Under the pieces are notes generated by a model. That model had not been told where the DNA came from and searched no databases. It saw only the letters and a list, made by a program, of their open reading frames with translations. Positions 37,297 to 45,268 of a stretch of 64,000 bases of DNA are shown here, in pieces. Source of the DNA: Nocardia sp. NBC_00508 (GTDB lineage: Bacteria; Actinomycetota; Actinomycetes; Mycobacteriales; Mycobacteriaceae); NCBI RefSeq assembly GCF_036346875.1, contig NZ_CP107852.1, forward strand, positions 3,720,001 through 3,784,000. Reading direction: 5' to 3'. Every line of letters starts with the position of its first letter. Positions within the stretch are counted from its first letter, which is position 1. The translations under genes and the position numbers were made by a program.

Positions 37297-37815
37297 TCAG
37301 CAGGCGATGGTCAGCTTCGCGCGGCGCGATGCGCAGGCCGCCCGCACGGCGGCGGCGATCGCGACGACCGGCGGCACCCAGCGGGCCTCGGCGGGCGCGA
37401 TGCCCCAGTGGGCCGAGCCGGCCGAGAGCTGGGTGGGCGGCAGCGGGATGCCCGCGCCGTCGCTGTACACGGTGGCACCGGCCTCGCGCAGCGCCTGCAG
37501 CGCCATCGCGGCCTTCCGGACACCGGTGACCAGGTGAACCTCGCGACGCTCCGCGCCGGGGATCTCGATCACGGGGCCGGACAGGTTGTTCGCGCGCAGG
37601 AAGCGGCGGACCTCGCCGGCCAGTTCGCCGGTGACCTCGATGCCGGACAAGTCCTCGTCGGTGATCAGGCTCAGACCGTTGGCCGTTTCGGCGACCGTCC
37701 ATCCGCGCTGGTTGTAGTCCTGCGCAGCGGCGGTCATCTCAGCCGCCGAGACGGAAGTCGGAAACGTGGTGCGCACTGTCTTCTCCATTCCCCGGTAGAT
37801 CTCTGGGTCCTGCAT
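37297..37815 (-). CDS. Hypothetical protein, actinobacterial type
   Basis: 172 aa from ATG 37815, or 163 aa from ATG 37788 ('MEKTVRTTFPTSV'). The first half is mixed alpha/beta and polar, with 'DYNQRGWTVAETANGLSLITD'-like content (shown in short form: QRGWTVAETANGL). The second half contains 'GVRKAAMALQALREAGATVY', 'GAGIPLPPTQLSAG' and 'RWVPPVVAIAAAVRAA'. No signal peptide or membrane helix is certain. I do not recognise the family with confidence; the early part vaguely recalls bifunctional primase/polymerase N-terminal fragments. It is transcribed alone, with a hairpin after it. Confidence 0.75.
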   Translation of the reverse strand: MQDPEIYRGMEKTVRTTFPTSVSAAEMTAAAQDYNQRGWTVAETANGLSLITDEDLSGIEVTGELAGEVRRFLRANNLSGPVIEIPGAERREVHLVTGVRKAAMALQALREAGATVYSDGAGIPLPPTQLSAGSAHWGIAPAEARWVPPVVAIAAAVRAACASRRAKLTIAC

Positions 37816-38109
37816 TCATGGGGCGTATCGCCAGCGGCCGCCGGGAGCGTTACGCGATCTTCGGAACAAATTTCCGAAGTGTCGCCTAGGTCTCATTTTC
37901 GAGAGTGCCCGGTCAGGTGCCGCCGACGTCCGGCCCCAGCTCGCAGCTGTTGCCACGCAGCTACTTTCGGCTGCCGACCTGGCTGCTCGCTGTACCGACA
38001 CTGTGAGACTGCTGTGGATGGTGTGATTGATGTTGCCTGCGCGAAAACTTCCCGGTCCCCCCGCGTTTCCGGCTGGATCCCGCCGCCGCGAACGAGGAGG
38101 ATTCTCGGC
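37816..38109. other. Intergenic region upstream of the DUF4282 gene
   Basis: About 290 nt between divergent genes before the first ribosome-binding site-ATG unit at 38110. It probably contains the promoters of both neighbours, but I could not pick a confident -10 or operator. Confidence 0.4.
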
Positions 38110-38259
38110 ATGAGCGTCAGGCCCGGAGGCGGCCCGGGCAACCACCGAGGGCGCGCGAGCCGAAGGGGAGACAGCATGAGCGTCGATCCTGGAAGCGGCA
38201 GCCCGTGTGGGCACGGAAGGCTCGCGCAGGACGATCGAGGACAGCAGTATGAGCGATGA
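38110..38259 (+). CDS. Possible 49-aa leader peptide overlapping the DUF4282 start
   Basis: 'gaggagg' precedes ATG 38110, which opens a 49-codon frame rich in Gly, Arg and Ser and ends at 38259, 11 nt inside the next gene. A second in-frame ATG with its own 'aagggga' is at 38176. All three starts (38110, 38176, 38249) read ATGAGCG, as if the translation start had been copied twice. The peptide matches nothing I know. It may be a coupled leader or only duplicated initiation signals. Confidence 0.35.
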   Translation: MSVRPGGGPGNHRGRASRRGDSMSVDPGSGSPCGHGRLAQDDRGQQYER

Positions 38260-38830
38260 ATCGAACGGCACCGGAGCGCCCGCAGGCGGCGAGCCTATGG
38301 AGGCGGGGGAATTCGAGGCCGAGTCGCGATGGATCGCGTGGAAGGAGTCGGCGGGCAAGCGGTTCTCCCGCAACGAGCCCGAAGACGAAGAGGAAATCGC
38401 CGAGCCGTTCGGCAGCCCGCGGGCCTTCATGCAGTGGAGCGCCGCGGCGGCGCGCGCCCTACTCGACGTGCAGTTTCATCGTCCGGCCACCCGGACGCTA
38501 CTGCCGCTGGCCTACATACTCGGGCTGGTGTTCGCCTTCGCCGCGCCGATCGCGCTGACCGTCTCGATGTGGCGGGTATCGGCGGTGTTCGGTGTGCTCG
38601 CCGCGCTGCTCGGGGTTCCGCTCGGCCTGACCATTGCGGCGGCCGTGCGCCTGATGCTCGAATTCCTGGTCAACGCCTCGCGTCTGGCGACCAGGGTGGA
38701 GCACATCAGCGAGCTGGCCGACGATCTGTTCCAGGCGCTGGCCGACGTGGCCGAGCCGGTGAACCAGCTTTCCGAAGACGTTCGGGCGGTGCAGTTCTGG
38801 CGTTTTCGCAAGCGCACGCCGCGCAGGTAG
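38249..38830 (+). CDS. DUF4282-domain membrane protein
   Basis: 193 aa. The N-terminal 60 residues are polar and acidic ('NEPEDEEEIAEPFGSPRAF'). The DUF4282 part follows: 'ALLDVQFHRPATRTLLPLAY', two transmembrane helices ('ILGLVFAFAAPIALTVSM' and 'VFGVLAALLGVPLGLTIAA'), and 'RLMLEFLVNASRLATRVEHI'. A C-terminal amphipathic helix with 'ELADDLFQALADVAEPVNQL' ends in basic 'RFRKRTPRR'. Family function is unknown. ATG 38249 has 'gagga' 8 nt upstream. A short upstream frame overlaps the start, so translation may be coupled. It has no operon partner downstream. Confidence 0.83.
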   Translation: MSDESNGTGAPAGGEPMEAGEFEAESRWIAWKESAGKRFSRNEPEDEEEIAEPFGSPRAFMQWSAAAARALLDVQFHRPATRTLLPLAYILGLVFAFAAPIALTVSMWRVSAVFGVLAALLGVPLGLTIAAAVRLMLEFLVNASRLATRVEHISELADDLFQALADVAEPVNQLSEDVRAVQFWRFRKRTPRR

Positions 38831-39039
38831 GCAGCGCGAAACACGCTGCGCGGGCGCGGTTCGGCGCCGAAGTGACACCGACCTGACTGAGACACGTGCA
38901 GTGACCGGTGTCAGTTTTGCTGTGAACAATGCTGTTCGGATACCCGGAACATCCACCGTGGGTGTCCGAGAAGGGCCGCGCCGCCGACCGGACGTGATCT
39001 GTCGTAACGTGGCCGGTGTACGGCTAGAAGGGGGGAAAT

Positions 39040-39918
39040 ATGGGTTTACCGCAGGGGACGACCGGTTCGACCATGCCGCGGCGGCAGCTCGGCCGCCAGC
39101 TACGCGATCTGCGCAACCGAGCCGGAATGACCACGCGGGTGGCCGCGCAGCAGCTGGAGTGGTCGGAGGCGAAGATCTGGCGGATCGAGACCGGCCAAAC
39201 CTCGCTGCGCAGTCTTGACGTCGAAGCGATGTGCAAGGTCTACGGCGCGCCGCCGGAACTGCTCGAACCGTTGACGGCGTTGGCGCGCGACACCAAAGCC
39301 AGGGGATGGTGGACGGCCTACGGCGACGTCATCCCGGAGGGTTTCGAGGTCTATATCGGGCTGGAGGAGGCGGCCGCCCGGCTGTTCACTTACGAGAACG
39401 AACTCGTGCCGGGCCTGCTGCAGACCGAGGGCTACACCCGCGCGGTACTCACGGCGGCACATCCGGAACTGTCCACCGACGAGGTGGACCGCAGGGTGCG
39501 GCTGCGTCAGGCCAGGCAAGCGCTGGTCACCCGCGCCGACGCACCACTGCGATTGGACGTGCTGCTCAACGAGCCGGTGTTGCTGCGGCGTATCGGATCT
39601 GCGACGGTGGCCGCCGAGCAGCTCGATCACCTGCGCCGCATGTGCGATCTGCCGAACGTCCGCATTCGCCTGGTACCCATGGATTGCGGCTATCACGACG
39701 GGATGAACTCGGGCCGGTTCGTGCTGCTGGAGTTCCCGGAGGTGCAGTCCGGCGAACTGCCCGAACCGCCTGTTGTGTACGTGGAGGCGTTCACCGGACC
39801 GATCTACCTCGACAAGGAGCCGGAGACCACGCGATTCCGCACGGCTTTCGCGAGTATCGAGACGGTGACGGTCGACGCGCGCGCGGGCATCGAGGACGTG
39901 CGCGCGTCGCTCCCGTAG
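39040..39918 (+). CDS. XRE-family regulator with DUF5753 domain
   Basis: 292 aa. The helix-turn-helix lies at residues about 12-65 ('LGRQLRDLRNRAGMTTRVAA', 'EAKIWRIETGQTSLR'). The rest is a DUF5753 domain containing 'YIGLEEAAARLFTYENELVPGLLQTEGY'-type sequence (in parts: GLEEAAARLFTYEN, VPGLLQTEGYTRAVL) and 'PVVYVEAFTGPIYLDKE'. Such regulators are numerous in Streptomyces and Nocardia and are usually paired with a small DUF397 gene just downstream. No DUF397 gene is here, so this one is an orphan. ATG 39040 follows 'aaggggggaaat'. Target genes unknown; it converges with marR. Confidence 0.93.
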   Translation: MGLPQGTTGSTMPRRQLGRQLRDLRNRAGMTTRVAAQQLEWSEAKIWRIETGQTSLRSLDVEAMCKVYGAPPELLEPLTALARDTKARGWWTAYGDVIPEGFEVYIGLEEAAARLFTYENELVPGLLQTEGYTRAVLTAAHPELSTDEVDRRVRLRQARQALVTRADAPLRLDVLLNEPVLLRRIGSATVAAEQLDHLRRMCDLPNVRIRLVPMDCGYHDGMNSGRFVLLEFPEVQSGELPEPPVVYVEAFTGPIYLDKEPETTRFRTAFASIETVTVDARAGIEDVRASLP

Positions 39919-39936
39919 CTGATCACGCCGCGAGGG

Positions 39937-40365
39937 TCAGCACTTCGCGGGGCCCGGCGAGTCCCACGTGTCGCTCAAAACGGCGCGATGGGTCGGCAGT
40001 GCTTGCTCGTAGACCTCGCGACCTTTGTCGGTCAGGCAGACGAACACGGCGCGGCGGTCTTCGGCGCACATGGTGCGCCGCACCAGGCCGTCCCGCTCCA
40101 GCCGGGCCACGGCGCGCGACAGGGCACTCTGGCTCAGATAGATGTCGCCGGCGAGGTCGCTCATGCGGTAGTCGCCGCAGTTCGCGTCGACCAGTCGGTC
40201 CAACGTCTCGAATTCGCTGAGTCCGATGCGATGCCCGCCCTGAAGTGCTTTCTCGAGCGCGCAACTCACCGCCGCGTGTCGGTCGAGCAGCGCACGCCAC
40301 TCGTCGACCAGCCCGGTCGGCGCGTCGCTGCACTGGGCTGTGTTCACCGTGGACGGCTTCGACAT
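39937..40365 (-). CDS. MarR-family transcriptional regulator
   Basis: 142 aa. A winged helix-turn-helix covers residues about 48-115: 'LSEFETLDRLV', 'YRMSDLAGDIYLSQSALSRAVARLERDGLV' (in parts) and the wing 'CAEDRRAVFVCLTDKG'. MarR dimers repress adjacent efflux or redox genes and let go on binding a small phenolic or other ligand. It diverges from an MFS drug/H+ transporter, with palindromes in the 85-nt gap, so it most likely controls both. Two cysteines lie near the DNA-binding region (Cys in 'ANCGDY' and 'RTMCAEDR'), so redox sensing is possible. ATG 40365 has TAAGAT 6 nt upstream and no ribosome-binding site. Confidence 0.92.
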   Translation of the reverse strand: MSKPSTVNTAQCSDAPTGLVDEWRALLDRHAAVSCALEKALQGGHRIGLSEFETLDRLVDANCGDYRMSDLAGDIYLSQSALSRAVARLERDGLVRRTMCAEDRRAVFVCLTDKGREVYEQALPTHRAVLSDTWDSPGPAKC

Positions 40366-40371
40366 GGCCCC

Positions 40372-40443
40372 ATCTTAGTGGTCAGCAGCATCGTATGCAA
40401 TTGCATTAAATGTGTTGGCATTTAATGCAGGCGCATGTAATCT
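40372..40443. promoter_or_regulatory. Divergent leaderless promoters and palindromic operators of marR and the MFS gene
   Basis: Minus strand: TAAGAT (40377-40372) ends 6 nt before the marR ATG. Plus strand: TAATCT (40438-40443) ends 7 nt before the MFS ATG. Between them lie a perfect 12-bp palindrome, atgcaattgcat (40395-40406), and an inverted repeat gcattaaatg/catttaatgc (40403-40412 with 40419-40428, 6-nt spacer). These AT-rich sites in a GC-rich genome fit MarR binding sites that would block both promoters. Confidence 0.8.
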
Positions 40444-40450
40444 ACTCCGC

Positions 40451-41914
40451 ATGACTTCACCAGCAACGCTCTCGGCCGCCCCGGCGACCGATCCGACCAG
40501 ATGGTCCGCCCGGCTTTGGGGCATGCTGATCACGCTGTGCATCGTGCTGTTCCTCGACGGTCTCGACGTTTCGATGATCGGTGTCGCGCTGCCGTCCATC
40601 GGCGCGGAACTCGATCTGTCCACCTCCACCCTGCAGTGGCTGGTCAGCGGCTACGTGCTCGGTTACGGCGGTCTCCTGCTGCTGGGCGGACGCACCGCCG
40701 ACCTGCTCGGGCGGCGCAAGGTGTTCCTGATCGCGCTCGCGGTGTTCGCCGTCGCCTCGCTGGCCGGTGGCCTGGTCAACTCTGGGCCGCTGCTGATCCT
40801 CACCCGCTTCGTCAAGGGCCTCGCCGCCGCGTTCACCGCGCCGACCGGCCTGTCCATCATCACCACCAACTTCGCCGAGGGACCGGCCAGGAACAAGGCG
40901 CTGTCCATCTACACCGTGTTCGGCGCGGGCGGTTACTCCATGGGCCTGCTTTTCGGTGGTCTGATGACCGGAGTCGGCTGGCGCTGGACGTTCCTGCTTC
41001 CGGTGCCGATCGCGCTCGCCGCGCTGGCCGCCGCCTACGTGCTGGTGCCGAAGGACAAGCCCGCCGAGGAAGGCGGCCACGACATCCTCGGCGCGCTGCT
41101 GTCCACCGCCGCGATGCTGCTGCTGGTCTACACCGTTGTCTCCGCGCCGGAGGCAGGCTGGGCCTCGCTGCGCACGATCGGCTCGTTCGTCGCCGTTGTG
41201 GCGCTGTTCGCCGGGTTCGTCGTGACCGAGCAGCGGGTGCGCTACCCGCTGGTGCGCTTGGGCATCCTGCGCAAGTCCTCGCTGGTGCGCGCCAGCCTGG
41301 CGATCGTCGCGGTGGCGGGCTCCTACTTCAGCTGGCAGTTCATCGTGACCCTGTACATGCAGGACACCTTGGGCTGGTCGCCGCTGAAGCTGTCGATGGC
41401 GCTGCTGCCGGTCGGCCTGCTGGTCGTGCTGTCGGCGTTCTTCTCCGACAAGCTCGTCGATCGATTCGGCACCGGAGCGGTGATCGCGGTCACCATGGCT
41501 GTGATGGCCGTCGGGTACCTGCTGTTCCTCCGGCTGGACACCGCGCCGTCGTACCTGACGATGCTGCTGCCGGCAGTCTTGCTCATCGGCATCGGCTGGG
41601 TCGGCTTCCCCGCGATCAACATCCAGGCCACCAATGGCATCGATGACGACGAGCAGGGTTTGGCGGCGGGTGTGCTGCAGACCTCCATGCAGGTCGGCGC
41701 GGCCATCGTGCTCGCGGTGACCACGGCGATCATCTCCTCCGGCGCGCACGCCGACATCTCGGCGGCCGGGATGCTCGACACCTACCGACCCGGTCTGGAG
41801 TTTGCCGCAGGCGTGTCGATCGTCGGCGCGCTCGTCGCCTTGCTGGCTTTCGCGCCGAAGTTCCGCAGGCAGGAGCAGACGGCCGAGACGAAGGAGCTGG
41901 AACTCGTCGGCTGA
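40451..41914 (+). CDS. MFS transporter, DHA2 (EmrB/QacA-type) drug:H+ antiporter
   Basis: 487 aa with about 14 predicted transmembrane helices, the number of the DHA2 family. Motif A-like 'LLLLGGRTADLLGRRKVFLI' follows helix 2, and 'LDGLDVSMIGVALPSIGAEL' in helix 1 is the motif D1 region. 'GAGGYSMGLLFGGLMTGVGWRW' (in parts) is the antiporter motif C region of helix 5. It is expected to export hydrophobic compounds with proton uptake. Control by the divergent MarR gene is very likely. ATG 40451 lies 7 nt after TAATCT without a ribosome-binding site; an in-frame ATG at 40412 would lie inside the operator. Confidence 0.92.
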   Translation: MTSPATLSAAPATDPTRWSARLWGMLITLCIVLFLDGLDVSMIGVALPSIGAELDLSTSTLQWLVSGYVLGYGGLLLLGGRTADLLGRRKVFLIALAVFAVASLAGGLVNSGPLLILTRFVKGLAAAFTAPTGLSIITTNFAEGPARNKALSIYTVFGAGGYSMGLLFGGLMTGVGWRWTFLLPVPIALAALAAAYVLVPKDKPAEEGGHDILGALLSTAAMLLLVYTVVSAPEAGWASLRTIGSFVAVVALFAGFVVTEQRVRYPLVRLGILRKSSLVRASLAIVAVAGSYFSWQFIVTLYMQDTLGWSPLKLSMALLPVGLLVVLSAFFSDKLVDRFGTGAVIAVTMAVMAVGYLLFLRLDTAPSYLTMLLPAVLLIGIGWVGFPAINIQATNGIDDDEQGLAAGVLQTSMQVGAAIVLAVTTAIISSGAHADISAAGMLDTYRPGLEFAAGVSIVGALVALLAFAPKFRRQEQTAETKELELVG

Positions 41915-41980
41915 GTACCGCATGCCGAGCGCCGTCACCGCACCGGGTGGCGGCGCTTCGGCATATGCGGCTGCCTCGCC

Positions 41981-42239
41981 TTCGCTCGGCCCGGCGCTCC
42001 AGCGGCTGCCTCGAGCCTTCGCTCGGCCCGGCGCTCCAGCGGCTGCCTCGAGCTTTCGCTCGGCCCGGCGCTCCAGCGGCTGCCTCGAGCTTTCGCTCGG
42101 CCCGGCGCTCCAGCGGCTGCCTCGAGCTTTCGCTCGGCCCGGCGCTCCAGCGGCTGCCTCGAGCTTTCGCTCGGCCCGGCGCTCCAGCGGCTGCCTCGAG
42201 CTTTCGCTCGGCCCGGCGCTCCAGCGGCTGCGCCCGGCG
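41981..42239 (+). repeat. Tandem array of seven 37-bp repeats
   Basis: Units start at 41981, 42018, 42055, 42092, 42129, 42166 and 42203. Each reads 'ttcgctcggcccggcgct' then 'ccagcggctgcctcgagct'. Copies 2 to 7 are nearly invariant, and a degenerate partial copy follows at about 42265. The 37-bp period is not a multiple of three, so it is not a protein repeat. There are no spacers, so it is not CRISPR. It fills the gap between the MFS stop and the rmlC stop. Each unit contains CTCGAG and GC-rich partial inverted repeats. Confidence 0.95.
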
Positions 42240-42321
42240 CATGAGCGGGTTGCGTCGAGTCTTCGCTCGGCCCGGCGCGGGCTTCGGACGGACTACGTCC
42301 CGGTTGCGCCTCTTATGCGGC

Positions 42322-42870
42322 TCAGGAGAACGGTGGGGCCACAGTGTCTTTCGCGGAGCGGATGAAGGTGAGTTCGTTGCCGTCGCGGCCGATCCGCGGC
42401 CACTCGATGCCCAGCGTGGGGTCGAAGGCATCGAGATCGCGGTCGAACTCAGGCTGGTACTCCAGCGAGCACAGGTAGGTGACCGTAGACCCGTCCTCTA
42501 GCGAGAGGATCGCGTGCCCGAGGCCCTCGGACAGGAACACCGAGCGCCGGTCGACGTCGTCGAGCAGCACGCTGTCCCAGCGTCCGTAGGTCGGCGAGCC
42601 GCGGCGCAGGTCGACGACCACGTCGAGGAACGCACCGCGCACACAGGTCACGTATTTCGCCTGGCCCGGCGGATCCTCGGTGTAGTGGATGCCGCGCAGC
42701 ACGCCGGCCGCCGACACCGAGCAGTTCACCTGCCTCAGGTCGAACTGCCGCCCGGTCGCCTTCTCGAACTCCGAGGCCTTGAACCCTTCGAGGAACATGC
42801 CGCGATCGTCGCCGTGCTGGCGCGGGGTGATCACCCACGCGCCGGGCACCGCGAGTTCTCGGAACTCCAT
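42322..42870 (-). CDS. rmlC: dTDP-4-dehydrorhamnose 3,5-epimerase RmlC
   Basis: 182 aa cupin; third enzyme of dTDP-L-rhamnose synthesis, needed for the rhamnose of the arabinogalactan linker. Conserved blocks are 'RELAVPGAWVITPRQHGDDRG', 'RQVNCSVSAAGVLRGIHYTE' (the catalytic His is in RGIHY), 'GQAKYVTCVRGAFLDVVVDL', 'SPTYGRWDSVLLDD' and 'LSEGLGHAI'. The M. tuberculosis protein has about 202 aa; this one ends at 'RSAKDTVAPPFS' and lacks the last 20-25 residues. The stop is just beside the 37-bp tandem repeats. ATG 42870 aligns with the family start; a GTG two codons earlier overlaps the rmlA stop (GTGA). Confidence 0.93.
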   Translation of the reverse strand: MEFRELAVPGAWVITPRQHGDDRGMFLEGFKASEFEKATGRQFDLRQVNCSVSAAGVLRGIHYTEDPPGQAKYVTCVRGAFLDVVVDLRRGSPTYGRWDSVLLDDVDRRSVFLSEGLGHAILSLEDGSTVTYLCSLEYQPEFDRDLDAFDPTLGIEWPRIGRDGNELTFIRSAKDTVAPPFS

Positions 42871-42872
42871 GC

Positions 42873-43745
42873 TCACCAGTCCCGTCCGCGTTCGAGCAAT
42901 TCGAGCAGGTAGCGGCCGTAGCCGGAGCGGACCAGCGGTTCGGCGAGTGTGCGCAGCTGCTCGTCGTCGATGAAGCCCATCCGCCAGGCCACTTCCTCGG
43001 GAACGGCGATCTTCAGGCCCTGCCGCTCTTCGATGGTGCGCACGTAATTGGCCGCGTCCAGCAGCGAATCGAAGGTGCCGGTGTCCAGCCACGCGGTGCC
43101 GCGGGCCAGCACGTCCACGCGGAGCCGATCCTGCTCCAAGTAGGCGCGATTGATATCGGTGATCTCGTACTCACCCCGCGCCGACGGACGCAGCGAACGG
43201 GCGATCTCCACGACGTCGTTGTCATAGAAATACAGCCCTGGAATCGCGTAGTTCGAGCGGGGCGCCTTCGGCTTCTCCTCGATGGACACCGCGCGGCCCT
43301 CGGTGAACTCCACGACGCCGTAGGCCGTCGGGTCCGACACCCAGTAGGCGAAGACCGCGCCGCCGTCGATCCCGTGGAAGCGGCTGAGACTGGTGCCCAG
43401 CCCAGGGCCGTGAAAGATATTGTCGCCGAGTACCAGTGCGGCGCTTTCGTTGCCGATGTGATCGGCGCCGAGGACGAACGCCCTCGCCAGACCGTCGGGC
43501 TCGGGCTGGACCACGTAATCGAGGCACAGGCCGAACTGGCTACCGTCGCCGAGTAGCCGCATGAACGCCTCGGCGTCCTCCGGCGTGGTGATCACCAGGA
43601 TGTCCCTGATCCCCGCGAGCATCAGCGTGGAAAGGGGGTAGTAGACCATGGGTTTGTCGTAGACCGGGACCAGCTGCTTGCTCACCCCGCGCGTGATCGG
43701 GTGCAGCCGGGAGCCGGTGCCGCCCGCCAAGATGATTCCGCGCAT
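42873..43745 (-). CDS. rmlA: Glucose-1-phosphate thymidylyltransferase RmlA
   Basis: 290 aa, the normal length. It makes dTDP-glucose from dTTP and glucose 1-phosphate, the first step of dTDP-rhamnose synthesis. '[16 protein letters not shown]' is the nucleotide-binding loop, '[20 protein letters not shown]' contains the catalytic lysine region, '[10 protein letters not shown]' carries the metal-binding Asp, and '[20 protein letters not shown]' (in parts) binds sugar. It is upstream of rmlC on the same strand with rmlC starting in its stop, so they form an operon; rmlB is separate at 46283. A CAGACT hexamer 6 nt before the ATG is a weak -10 candidate. Confidence 0.96.
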   Translation of the reverse strand: MRGIILAGGTGSRLHPITRGVSKQLVPVYDKPMVYYPLSTLMLAGIRDILVITTPEDAEAFMRLLGDGSQFGLCLDYVVQPEPDGLARAFVLGADHIGNESAALVLGDNIFHGPGLGTSLSRFHGIDGGAVFAYWVSDPTAYGVVEFTEGRAVSIEEKPKAPRSNYAIPGLYFYDNDVVEIARSLRPSARGEYEITDINRAYLEQDRLRVDVLARGTAWLDTGTFDSLLDAANYVRTIEERQGLKIAVPEEVAWRMGFIDDEQLRTLAEPLVRSGYGRYLLELLERGRDW

Positions 43746-43971
43746 GCTTGGAGTCTGCCAGTTTCGCGGCGCCGGGATTCGATGAGGTTCCGAGTAGCCC
43801 TCAATTCGATTACGGGCGTTTCGTTTCCCCCTGCTTCCGGCGATTCTCTTGCGTAGGTCACGTGTGCATGGTGTTCTGAGAAGTCACCGTGTGAGATGTC
43901 AGCGCCGACAGCTCGCCTGGGCGACCCCGGTCCGGTCGTGACTCGGCGCGCCAGTGTGAAGTAGGTGCGCG

Positions 43972-44964
43972 ATGGTGGCGACCAGAGACGGCGAGCCCGG
44001 CGTGGTGATGAATCCGGAGGGCCCCAGCGCGCAATCACGCTTGCTGCTGGCGACCTGCCTGGGTGTGGTGCGTCCCGTGCTGCGGACCTTCCCGGTGACC
44101 AAGGCGACCATCCCGTTCGGCGCGGCCACGGTGAACGGGCTGGCGCGGTTGCGTCCCGAGCCGCGCGGCATCGACCGCGAGCAGGTGTCGCTCAATGGTT
44201 TCCACTTGGAGATCATCCGTCCGGCCGGGGCGGCGCGTGCGCTGCGGCACGGCGCACTGCTCTACACGCATGGCGGCGGTTTCGCGATCTGCAACACCCG
44301 CAGCCACCGTCCGATCGCGGCGAGCCTGGCCCGCCGCACCGGACTGCCGGTGGTCAATGTCGAGTATCGCCAGTTGCCCGGTCGGCGTATCGACCAGTCG
44401 GTACAGGACTGCCTGACCGCCTACCGATGGCTGCTGCGGCACGGCGCGGATCCTGCGCGAATCGTCTTCGCGGGCGACTCGGCGGGCGGATACCTCGCTT
44501 TCGCGACGGCGCTGCGCGCGTTGGAATCGGGCCTGCCCGCGCCGGCCGGGCTGGTCGGACTGAGCCCGCTGCTGGATCTGGACTACGGCGCGAAGCGGGA
44601 CTACGTGAACGTCACGCGCGATCCATACATCCCGCTGTCGGCGTTGGAGGCGGTAGTGCGCATCGGCGCCGAGGTCGACGGCATGCTCGATCCGGCCCTG
44701 TCGCCGGTGAACGCGGCGCTGTCCGGTCTTCCTCCGGTGCTGTTGATCGCCGCTGAAGACGAGGTGCTGCGGTTCGACTGCGAGCTGATGACGCAGCGGC
44801 TCACCGCGGCAGGCGTGCCGAACGCGCTGGAGCTGTGGCGCGGCCAGGTGCACGCCTTCATGAGCATGGCGCCCAACCTGCCGGAGAGCAGGGCGGCGCT
44901 GGCGCGGGTTTCCCGGTTCTTCCGGGCCCGCATCGCGGACGACCAGCAGGCGCGGACGGCCTGA
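43972..44964 (+). CDS. Alpha/beta hydrolase, hormone-sensitive lipase (Lip) family
   Basis: 330 aa. 'YTHGGGFAI' is the HGG oxyanion-hole motif of HSL-type esterases and 'FAGDSAGGYLA' holds the nucleophile Ser170. The Asp is probably in 'AAEDEVLRFD' and the His in 'GQVHAFMSM'. A hydrophobic segment near the N-terminus ('LLLATCLGVVRPVL') may touch the membrane. Members hydrolyse short-chain or storage-lipid esters; mycobacteria carry many as Lip proteins. The substrate is unknown. ATG 43972 lacks a strong ribosome-binding site; an ATG at 44008 would lose only 12 residues. It stands alone, divergent from rmlA. Confidence 0.9.
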   Translation: MVATRDGEPGVVMNPEGPSAQSRLLLATCLGVVRPVLRTFPVTKATIPFGAATVNGLARLRPEPRGIDREQVSLNGFHLEIIRPAGAARALRHGALLYTHGGGFAICNTRSHRPIAASLARRTGLPVVNVEYRQLPGRRIDQSVQDCLTAYRWLLRHGADPARIVFAGDSAGGYLAFATALRALESGLPAPAGLVGLSPLLDLDYGAKRDYVNVTRDPYIPLSALEAVVRIGAEVDGMLDPALSPVNAALSGLPPVLLIAAEDEVLRFDCELMTQRLTAAGVPNALELWRGQVHAFMSMAPNLPESRAALARVSRFFRARIADDQQARTA

Positions 44965-45268
44965 CCGCCCGGCCTCTCCCAGGCGAGCCCCGCCCCGCAT
45001 TCGGACGGGACGGGGCTCGCGTCTGTGCGGACTCGTTCGCCGACGGGCGATCTGCCATCGATCGACTGGTATTCGCAATCGTGATTTATTTCCGAATCGA
45101 AGTTACCTATATTCGAGAGGGCAGGTCACGGGTCTGAAAGTAATCCCGTTTCATGTTGTTAAGCGTTTGTTCATCTTATGTCAAGGCCTGCGAAATAGCG
45201 GAAGCCCCGCCGCGCGGTTGCGCGGCGGGGCTTCCGTTGTTTTTCAGTTATGCGCGTTCAGCCGTGGA
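44965..45268. other. 304-nt intergenic region with two terminators
   Basis: A hairpin with arms 'cgagccccgcccc' and 'gggacggggctcg' (about 44982-45019) ends the esterase gene. A perfect 15-bp hairpin (45201-45215 with 45220-45234), followed on + by 'cgttgttttt', ends the convergent gene at 45269. The stretch 45065-45185 is AT-rich; I see no gene in it. Confidence 0.7.

Noticed and set aside
37893..38177. A 94-codon minus-strand frame upstream of the DUF4282 gene
   Set aside because: No ribosome-binding site, Pro/Arg-rich start, and it lies over the likely promoter region.
39919..39936. A DUF397 partner gene for the XRE/DUF5753 regulator
   Set aside because: Only 18 nt separate the regulator stop from the convergent marR stop, so there is no room; none was seen upstream.
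41981..42239. CRISPR array
   Set aside because: The 37-bp units are directly adjacent with no unique spacers, and no cas genes are nearby.
41947..42501. Open frames through the 37-bp repeats that look like repetitive proteins
   Set aside because: A 37-nt period cycles through all three frames, so any frame looks repetitive; no ribosome-binding site or start fits.
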